From Actinomycetota bacterium (GTDB lineage Bacteria; Actinomycetota; Actinomycetes; Nanopelagicales; Nanopelagicaceae), in contig SYAM01000018.1 of NCBI GenBank assembly GCA_005787645.1, positions 1-20,191 on the forward strand: a stretch of 20,191 nt of DNA, given 5' to 3'. Of the stretch, positions 14,764-20,191 are shown piece by piece. Both the position numbers and the translations under genes were made by a program. The notes under the pieces are model-generated. The model was not told the DNA's origin. It was given only the letters and a program-made list of their open reading frames with translations, and ran no database searches. The first letter of the stretch is position 1; every line of letters starts with the position of its first letter.

Positions 14764-16163
14764 ATCTCTCTGACAGGAAAAGTTAACGTAAAAGTCGTGC
14801 CGCGGCCAAGTTCACTGTCGATATCAACGCTGCCGTAATGAGCATCCATAATCGCTTGCACAATCGATAACCCAAGACCACTTCCTTCTGTGCCCGCACG
14901 TGTACGTGATTGATCTACTCGATAGAAGCGCTCAAAGACTCTAGTTTGTTGTTCAGGCGTGAGGCCAGGTCCAAGGTCTTGCACCTTTATCTGGGTATCT
15001 TCATCTCGCGCCAAGAGTGAGATGGTGATTAGCGTTCCTTCTGGAGTGTGTATTGCGGCGTTTACTGCGAGATTAAGAATTGCTTGATAAACCTTGACAG
15101 AATCACCAATAATAAAGGCTTCTTCAGTTGGAACATTCATGCTGATATTCGCGTTTGGCGCGCTTGCTTTTACCGCTTGCACCGCTTCTTCGATTAGTTG
15201 CTTGACGTCAACTGCATCGTGCGCGATTGCGCGCGCTTGATCTAAACGTGCCAGCGTGAGCAAATCTTCGACGAGTGCGCTCATTCGTTTGGATTCACTC
15301 TCTATTCGTCCGACGAGTTCCCGAGTTTTCTCTTCACCAGTTATCGCGCCTTGGCGATGAAGTTCGGCGAAGCCACGGATAGCAGTGAGGGGAGTGCGCA
15401 GCTCATGGCTTGCGTCGGCGACAAACCGGCGTAATTTCTCTTCACTGCGTCGTTGAACTGCAAAGGATTCTTCGATTCGACTGAGCATCCGGTTTAGGGA
15501 AACAGTCAGGCGCCCAACTTCAGAACTAGGTTTAGCATCAGGTAATCGAGCAGATAAGTCTCCACCTGCGATTGCTTCAGCAGTCCCTTCGACAGCAGTG
15601 AGCGGCTTCATACTCACTCGAATCGCTACTCGGGAGACAACGCCGACTAAGAGCAGCACCAGAAGTCCAATGAAGAGGAAGAGTATTTGCAATCTGCCGA
15701 GCGTTCTTTCAACATCTTCCAGAGAGAGCGCTGCCACTGCACTTCCTGCACCTGAGGGCAATAAGCGCGCAAGCACTCGGAAGTGCGCTTTATCTTTGAT
15801 GATGGTGAATGGCTCTCCTTTTTTCTTGGTGACAAGTGCAGGAGTAATTCCAGCGACGACCCGTTCAACTCGTTCAGTGTTTAGCTCACCACCGAGCCGA
15901 CCGATTATCGTCCCCGCAGGATCAAGAAGTGTCACACTAATTGCTGAAGGCACCTTACGTAACGGCCCGCCACGTTCATCGCTATCGTCGTCATCATCGT
16001 TTGGCTCTATCCCTGCACGGTCTAGGCGAAGAAAAGAACCACCTGCGACATCTTTGAGTTGATCATCTAATCGCCCTATCAGATAACTCTTGAGAGCGGT
16101 ATGTGCGGCAAAATCAGCAATACCAATTCCCAAAGCGCTTAAAACGAGAACGCTTACTGTCAA
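14760..16163 (-). CDS. Sensor histidine kinase, PhoR-like
   Basis: Membrane sensor that phosphorylates the response regulator encoded just upstream. Numbering is from the TTG at 16163 (467 residues). TM1 is about 1-22, the extracellular part 23-155 includes an acidic run near 55-63, TM2 is about 157-180, and HAMP is about 181-235. HisKA has ASHELRTPLTAIRGFAELHRQGA with phospho-acceptor H253. The ATPase domain has LNLAVNAAIH (N364, N368), DLGPGL (396-401) and GSGLGLSIV (428-435). The TTG has no ribosome site. The frame is open back to 16214, and the preceding residues ASLKNR fit the usual kinase N-terminus. The likely true start is an ATT at 16202, 2 nt after the regulator's stop, with AAGGTGG before it, giving 480 residues. 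I kept the conventional start in the coordinates. Confidence 0.92.
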   Translation of the reverse strand: MTVSVLVLSALGIGIADFAAHTALKSYLIGRLDDQLKDVAGGSFLRLDRAGIEPNDDDDDSDERGGPLRKVPSAISVTLLDPAGTIIGRLGGELNTERVERVVAGITPALVTKKKGEPFTIIKDKAHFRVLARLLPSGAGSAVAALSLEDVERTLGRLQILFLFIGLLVLLLVGVVSRVAIRVSMKPLTAVEGTAEAIAGGDLSARLPDAKPSSEVGRLTVSLNRMLSRIEESFAVQRRSEEKLRRFVADASHELRTPLTAIRGFAELHRQGAITGEEKTRELVGRIESESKRMSALVEDLLTLARLDQARAIAHDAVDVKQLIEEAVQAVKASAPNANISMNVPTEEAFIIGDSVKVYQAILNLAVNAAIHTPEGTLITISLLARDEDTQIKVQDLGPGLTPEQQTRVFERFYRVDQSRTRAGTEGSGLGLSIVQAIMDAHYGSVDIDSELGRGTTFTLTFPVREI

Positions 16164-16204
16164 GCGATTTTTAAGGCTCGCGGTACCAAACGAATACTTA
16201 ATAC

Positions 16205-16930
16205 TTAAGCCACCTTACTAGGCAAGCGCAAACGATAACCGACTCCACGAACTGTGTGAATCAATTGTGGTTCGAAGATATCTATCTTCTTGCGCAAGTA
16301 TGAAATGTAAGTTTCGACAATGCCCGCATCTCCGCGGAAATCATATTGCCAAACATGATCGAGAATCTGCGCTTTAGAAACAACTCGATCGGCATTAATC
16401 AACAAATAACGGAGTAGTGTGAACTCTGTTGGTGAAAGTTCGATGAGCACGCCCCCACGACGAACTTCGTGAGTAGCTTCATTCAATTCCAAATCAGCAA
16501 ATCGAATCAACTCGTCATCTATATCAATCTCGATATCTCCAGTACGTCGGAGGAGGGCACGCACTCGAGCAATTAGCTCCTCAAGACTAAATGGCTTCAC
16601 CATGTAGTCATCGCCACCAATTGTCAGCCCGTTGACTTTGTCATCAGTAGAGTCTTTTGCCGTGAGGAATAAAATGCCAACTTTCAAACCATCCTTACGG
16701 AGCTTTTCGCATACTTCGAAGCCATTCATCCCTGGCATCATCACATCAAGTACTAAGGCATGCGGTTTGAACTCTTCGGTAATGGCGAGCGCTTGCGCGC
16801 CATTCATCGCAGCACGAACCTCGAATCCAGAGAATCTAAGACTCGTAGAAATAAGATCATTGATATTCGGTTCATCATCCACAACGAGGATTCGCTTCGA
16901 TTCTTCTTTGATGTCTTTAGTGGTAGCCAC
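16205..16930 (-). CDS. OmpR/PhoB-family response regulator, PhoP-like
   Basis: A 241-residue DNA-binding regulator. The receiver domain (about 13-125) has VVDDE with D18-D19, phospho-acceptor D62 in LVLDVMMPG, T90 in FLTAKDS, and K112 in VKPFS. The winged-helix domain (about 140-236) reads LSPTEFTLLRYLLIN, ILDHVWQYDFRGD, ETYISYLRKKID and HTVRGVGYRLR. From memory, the C-terminal half is very close to M. tuberculosis PhoP. The start is GTG at 16930, preceded by GAGG as ribosome site, so this mRNA has a leader. Its stop is 2 nt before the probable start of the sensor kinase, so the two are co-transcribed. Repeats at 16941-16969 could be its own binding site. Confidence 0.93.
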   Translation of the reverse strand: MATTKDIKEESKRILVVDDEPNINDLISTSLRFSGFEVRAAMNGAQALAITEEFKPHALVLDVMMPGMNGFEVCEKLRKDGLKVGILFLTAKDSTDDKVNGLTIGGDDYMVKPFSLEELIARVRALLRRTGDIEIDIDDELIRFADLELNEATHEVRRGGVLIELSPTEFTLLRYLLINADRVVSKAQILDHVWQYDFRGDAGIVETYISYLRKKIDIFEPQLIHTVRGVGYRLRLPSKVA

Positions 16931-16940
16931 ACGACCTCAC

Positions 16941-16969
16941 CTCACACCTGGTTCACGTTGGTTACACCT
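16941..16969. promoter_or_regulatory. Candidate PhoP-type operator: three half-sites at 11-bp period
   Basis: Plus-strand 7-mers CTCACAC (16941-16947), TTCACGT (16952-16958) and TACACCT (16963-16969) share CAC at positions 3-5 and are spaced exactly 11 bp apart. M. tuberculosis PhoP binds direct repeats of a 7-bp TCACAGC-like half-site with 4-bp spacers, which is also an 11-bp period. The site lies between the likely promoter (a TAACCT -10 near 16993-16998 on the minus strand) and the regulator's start, so it suits autoregulation. Only visual inspection was done. Confidence 0.35.
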
Positions 16970-17022
16970 TTTCGGTCCTCTAATGGTGCGAGGTTAGCCT
17001 GAGAATAAACTGAGAGTCAGCC

Positions 17023-17427
17023 TTATTCGACCTTAAGATTGGGGCTCTTTTGCCTCTGGAACTGCCGAAGTACGCCGATAATCGCCACAATCGTGAAGAG
17101 AACGACAATCAGGAGTAGCCCGTCCATAAGTAGCGGGGGTGTTTCGTCGAGTACAGCGAATATATAGATGTCAGGGATGAAATGAGTGACAAGGGCAATG
17201 GCTCCCCACATTCGCACTCGGGGCCAATCCCGCGCTAAGCCGTAGATCACGACACGAGCGGTGGCAATTCCGTAGGGAATGGCGGCGCCGACATCGAAGA
17301 TGAAATAGAGCAGTGCATTGACGCCGTACTTACTTAACGTGTGCCAAACCACGACTGACTTACCCACCCCATACAGGACGACGAGCGCAACCCAAAGCCG
17401 CTCTTTCTCGGTGGTAGATAGCGACAC
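17023..17427 (-). CDS. Small four-helix membrane protein, unknown function
   Basis: I do not recognise this protein. With the start at GTG 17427 it has 134 residues: a short polar N-terminus (VSLSTTEKERLW), four hydrophobic segments (about 12-30, 38-62, 72-93 and 101-120) and a basic tail (RQFQRQKSPNLKVE). No catalytic motif is evident. The frame is open to a GTG at 17490, which would give 155 residues and overlap the divergent pcs gene by 7 bp. I prefer 17427 because TACGCT lies exactly 6 nt upstream, as for other leaderless genes here, and the extra N-terminus is not hydrophobic or conserved-looking. It could act with the divergent lipid synthase, but position alone supports that. Confidence 0.65.
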   Translation of the reverse strand: MSLSTTEKERLWVALVVLYGVGKSVVVWHTLSKYGVNALLYFIFDVGAAIPYGIATARVVIYGLARDWPRVRMWGAIALVTHFIPDIYIFAVLDETPPLLMDGLLLIVVLFTIVAIIGVLRQFQRQKSPNLKVE

Positions 17428-17433
17428 CAGGAG

Positions 17434-17443
17434 AGCGTATCGT
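17434..17443. promoter_or_regulatory. Overlapping divergent -10 elements for the membrane protein gene and pcs
   Basis: TACGCT on the minus strand (17439-17434) is 6 nt before the GTG at 17427. TATCGT on the plus strand (17438-17443) is a candidate -10 for pcs, giving a leader of about 34 nt. The two hexamers share two base pairs, so the promoters should exclude each other. Confidence 0.35.
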
Positions 17444-17483
17444 TCACAGTTGCGCTTCAAGGAGAAGTACGTAAGGAGTCGCT

Positions 17484-18197
17484 GTGGCACGCAGATCGCC
17501 CTTTACGCAGTCGCAAAAGGGTTTCCTCCTCCATGCATTCACCGCAAGCGGCGCTATTGCGGGGTTACTTTCATTAAGTGCGGTAATGAATGGGCATATC
17601 CGAGCTGGCTTGATTTGGTTGATTGTCTGCCAACTTATTGATGGATTTGATGGTCCACTCGCCCGACGACTAGATATCACGACCCATGCTCCTCAAATCA
17701 ACGGCCACATTCTCGATCTGGTTGTTGATTATGTGACATGCGTAGTTGTACCTGTTGCGCTACTTATCGAATTAAATATGTTGCCTAAAGGACAAGAGTT
17801 TTGGTTTGCTGCCCTGATCATTTTCACTGGTGCATTATGGTTTGCACGAACTGATCAAGAGACAGAAGATCACTGGTTTAATGGTTTTCCTGCAGCATGG
17901 AATATTGTTGTGCCAACGCTCTTAATCCTTGATGCAAGCACTTCAGTAAAACAATTGGTGATTCTCGCTCTCTGCGGACTCTCACTTTCCAAAGTCCAAT
18001 TCCCACATATCATTCGGGTGAGTAAGTTGCGCCCGCTAACGCTCGTGATTGCAGTTCTCTACTTCGTATCGCTCACTTGGCTTTCAGCCCAATATCCTGA
18101 TGGTCCAGAATGGTTGGAACCAATACTGGTATTAGCCCCGCTATATATTGTCGGGCTATCTATTTGGAAGACTTGGTTTGCGCCAGAGAACCAATAA
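17484..18197 (+). CDS. pcs: Phosphatidylcholine synthase
   Basis: A 237-residue integral membrane enzyme of the CDP-alcohol phosphatidyltransferase family, predicted to join choline to CDP-diacylglycerol in one step to give phosphatidylcholine. The motif is D56-G57-x2-A60-R61-x12-G74-x3-D78-x3-D82. Most family members have eight residues between AR and G; the 12-residue version is the one reported for rhizobial Pcs. Further Pcs-like features are DGFDGPLARRLDITTHAP, DYVTCVVVP and NGFPAAWNIVV. About seven or eight helices are visible. The start is GTG at 17484, with AAGGAG 5 nt upstream. It is followed 26 bp later by the EtfD-like gene, which appears to have its own promoter. Confidence 0.82.
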   Translation: MARRSPFTQSQKGFLLHAFTASGAIAGLLSLSAVMNGHIRAGLIWLIVCQLIDGFDGPLARRLDITTHAPQINGHILDLVVDYVTCVVVPVALLIELNMLPKGQEFWFAALIIFTGALWFARTDQETEDHWFNGFPAAWNIVVPTLLILDASTSVKQLVILALCGLSLSKVQFPHIIRVSKLRPLTLVIAVLYFVSLTWLSAQYPDGPEWLEPILVLAPLYIVGLSIWKTWFAPENQ

Positions 18198-18210
18198 TTT
18201 GGCTCTCTAG

Positions 18211-18216
18211 TACCCT
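18211..18216 (+). promoter_or_regulatory. -10 element, leaderless promoter of the etfD-like gene
   Basis: TACCCT lies 7 nt before the ATG at 18224 with no Shine-Dalgarno site in between. The same hexamer precedes the DUF5318 start at 647. Confidence 0.5.
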
Positions 18217-18223
18217 TTCCATC

Positions 18224-20191
18224 ATGAACGCCCTTGGAGTGATTGCTTATCTTTACTCAGCGCTTGCAATCATCATTCTTTCATGGAAAGTAAGAGAATT
18301 GATTGCGATATTCAAGAAAGGCCAACCCGATCCGACCCGCTCGGATAATGCCGGTGCACGTTGGGGAAATCTTCTGAAAGAAGTTCTTGGTCATACCAAG
18401 ATGACTAGGTTTACTGGAACGGGAATCGCTCACTGGTTCGTGATGGTTGGCTTCGGGGGGTTGCTTGGCACCCTGATTACTGCGTTTGGTCAAGTCATCG
18501 ACCCACATTTCTTCATACCCGGAATTGGCCACTTCACGCCTTACCTTTGGATTGTCGAGGCAATTGCCTGGCTGACTGGAATCGGCATTGTGGCGCTGAT
18601 TGGAATTAGACAAGTCACTCGCCTCAAGAATCGCGGACGTACATCACGCTTCTACGGCTCTGGCAGCTGGAAGGCGTACTACGTCGAGGGAACGATTCTT
18701 GCAATTGTCTTCTGTGTAATTGCCCTTCGTGGCTTAGAAGGTGCTCTCGAGGGCATCACCGGTTGGAGCGCACAATATCCACTTACCAGTTTTGTTGTAG
18801 AGATACTTAACGGACAATCGATGAGCGCAATTGAAAATCAGATTGCTATCGTGGCACTGATAAAGATTCTGGTTTCGATGACCTGGTTTGTTGTTATCGC
18901 TCTCAATCTCACTATGGGTGTGGCATGGCATCGCTTCTTAGCTTTCTTCAATATCTATTTCAAGCGGTATGCAGATGGACGTAATTCATTAGGTCCAGTT
19001 CCTGAGATGCTCTCCCATGGCAAGCCAATCGATTTTGAAGACCCTAAAGATGATGATGTTTTCGGAATTGGGAAGGCTGCAGATATCACCTGGAAAGGAT
19101 TACTTGATATGGCCAACTGCACGGAGTGCGGCAGATGCCAATCTCAGTGTCCTGCCTGGCATACGGAAAAGCCACTTTCACCGAAGTTATTGATAATGGC
19201 AATGCGCGATCATGCCCTCACCAAAGTCGCGAGCGACGCACCGATTGTTGCGTTTGATGGGCCGATTACTCCAGATGTCCTCTGGTCATGCACCACATGT
19301 GGCGCGTGTGTCAATGAGTGCCCAGTGGATATCGAACATACCGACCACATTATCAATATGCGCCGCTTTCAAGTCCTTATCGAATCTGAATTCCCAACCG
19401 AGTTAGGCAACACCTTTAAGAATCTTGAGAAAGCTGGTAACCCTTGGGGCGCTAATCGAAATGATCGGAATGCATGGATTTCAGAGTGTGATTTTCCCAT
19501 TCAAGTATTAGAGGGAGAGATTCCTGATAATGTTGAGTATCTATTCTGGGTTGGGTGTGCGGGCGCGTACGAAGAGCGCGCGAAGAAAACCACAAAGGCA
19601 GTTGCGGAGCTTCTCTATCGCGCTGGAGTCACCTTTGCAGTGTTAGGAAAACGAGAGACGTGTACCGGAGATCCTGCTCGCCGAGCAGGAAATGAGTTCC
19701 TTTACCAAATCCTTTCGCGAGAAAATATTGAAACTCTTCAAGAGACTTTTGGTACGCGCGGTGTAAAGAAAGTCGTTGTGACCTGCCCACATTGTTTTAC
19801 AACTATCGGGCGTGACTATGCACAAAGTGGATTTGAGTTGGAGATGGTTCATCACACGCAACTACTTAATCAATTAGTACGCGAAGGTAAGTTAACGCCG
19901 GTCACGCAGGCTCAAGAGAGCGTGACGTATCACGATCCTTGTTACTTGGGTCGCCATAATGAGATCTATCAACCGCCACGAGAGCTACTTGAGGCAACGG
20001 GCGCGCAATTAATCGAGATGCCTAGAAATAAGGACCGTTCCTTCTGCTGTGGCGCTGGTGGTGGGCGAATGTGGATGGAAGAGAAACTCGGATCTCGAAT
20101 CAATCTCAACCGAGTCGATGAGGCCATCGAAACTGGTGCAGACCAGGTGGCAGTGGCCTGCCCCTTCTGCCGAGTGATGGTCAGTGATGGC
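18224..20191 (+). CDS. etfD: EtfD-like membrane Fe-S oxidoreductase (cut by window edge)
   Basis: The plus strand is open from ATG 18224 to the window end (656 codons, no stop). The N-terminal third has about five membrane helices (near 5-22, 68-90, 107-128, 155-171 and 206-232). Two 4Fe-4S motifs follow: C299, C302, C305, C309 and C356, C359, C362, C366. Then come two CCG domains of the HdrD/GlpC type, with C445, C480, C521 and C524 in the first and C573, C608-C609, C646 and C649 in the second. The order matches M. tuberculosis Rv0338c (EtfD), which reoxidises ETF and feeds the quinone pool during fatty-acid oxidation. That role fits the FadE5-type dehydrogenase in this window. Glycolate- or lactate-oxidase type subunits share CCG domains but usually lack these helices. 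The C-terminus is missing. Confidence 0.88.
   Translation, partial: MNALGVIAYLYSALAIIILSWKVRELIAIFKKGQPDPTRSDNAGARWGNLLKEVLGHTKMTRFTGTGIAHWFVMVGFGGLLGTLITAFGQVIDPHFFIPGIGHFTPYLWIVEAIAWLTGIGIVALIGIRQVTRLKNRGRTSRFYGSGSWKAYYVEGTILAIVFCVIALRGLEGALEGITGWSAQYPLTSFVVEILNGQSMSAIENQIAIVALIKILVSMTWFVVIALNLTMGVAWHRFLAFFNIYFKRYADGRNSLGPVPEMLSHGKPIDFEDPKDDDVFGIGKAADITWKGLLDMANCTECGRCQSQCPAWHTEKPLSPKLLIMAMRDHALTKVASDAPIVAFDGPITPDVLWSCTTCGACVNECPVDIEHTDHIINMRRFQVLIESEFPTELGNTFKNLEKAGNPWGANRNDRNAWISECDFPIQVLEGEIPDNVEYLFWVGCAGAYEERAKKTTKAVAELLYRAGVTFAVLGKRETCTGDPARRAGNEFLYQILSRENIETLQETFGTRGVKKVVVTCPHCFTTIGRDYAQSGFELEMVHHTQLLNQLVREGKLTPVTQAQESVTYHDPCYLGRHNEIYQPPRELLEATGAQLIEMPRNKDRSFCCGAGGGRMWMEEKLGSRINLNRVDEAIETGADQVAVACPFCRVMVSDG

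Noticed and set aside
15598..16062. Long open frame antisense to the sensor kinase
   Set aside because: Low-complexity Ser/Arg/Pro composition, a shadow of the kinase gene. The same applies to antisense frames over dnaB (8872-9351), htpX (13573-13983) and rplI (7654-8001).
1..20191. Mobile elements, CRISPR arrays, toxin-antitoxin or defence genes
   Set aside because: I looked for direct-repeat arrays, transposase or integrase motifs and terminal inverted repeats on both strands and found none; all the gene families I recognise are chromosomal core or metabolic genes.

Overview
The window looks like ordinary core chromosome of an actinomycete with a small, compact, middling-GC genome. By eye the GC content is a little under half. 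The strongest evidence is gene order: a DUF5318 protein, a bifunctional PBP, a GT-C membrane glycosyltransferase, then rpsF-ssb-rpsR-rplI and dnaB. From memory this is the layout of Mycobacterium tuberculosis Rv0049-Rv0058. The FadE5-type acyl-CoA dehydrogenase, EtfD-type Fe-S oxidoreductase and PhoP/PhoR-type pair also match mycobacterial families. The moderate GC and tight packing suggest a streamlined lineage such as the freshwater Nanopelagicales (acI), but that placement is inference. I see no phage, transposon, CRISPR array or defence island.

Layout: 1-605 (-) start of an MFS transporter, cut by the window edge. 647-4270 (+) DUF5318, ponA-like PBP and GT-C glycosyltransferase. 4220-6367 (-) a femX-like gene followed by an alanine-racemase-fold gene; the latter overlaps the glycosyltransferase tail to tail by 51 bp. 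6444-8131 (+) the rpsF-ssb-rpsR-rplI operon, with a probable S6:S18 autoregulatory leader and a clear intrinsic terminator. 8375-9730 (+) dnaB. 9749-12511 (-) EamA transporter and FadE5-like acyl-CoA dehydrogenase. 12599-14053 (+) lemA-htpX. 14067-14137 (-) tRNA-Gly(CCC). 14185-14763 (+) dcd. 14760-16930 (-) a response regulator and sensor kinase. 17023-17427 (-) a small four-helix membrane protein, divergent from 17484-18197 (+) a phosphatidylcholine synthase. 18224-20191 (+) an EtfD-like membrane Fe-S oxidoreductase, cut by the window edge.

Functional themes: cell-wall synthesis (PBP, FemX, racemase-like protein, possibly the GT); replication and translation (rpsF operon, dnaB, tRNA-Gly, dcd); fatty-acid oxidation, where FadE5 would pass electrons through ETF to the EtfD-like protein and then to menaquinone; envelope lipid and stress functions (Pcs, LemA/HtpX, two-component system).

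The most unusual global signal is in the start regions. Ten genes that look transcription-initial lack a usable Shine-Dalgarno sequence and have a TANNNT -10 hexamer 6-8 nt before the start codon (exactly 6 nt in seven cases). This is the signature of leaderless mRNAs. Genes inside the ribosomal operon, and dnaB, pcs and the response regulator, have Shine-Dalgarno sites instead. Other points worth checking are a probable AUU start codon on the sensor kinase, a zinc-free S18, a PhoP-box-like triple repeat before the response regulator, and the femX-racemase pair.
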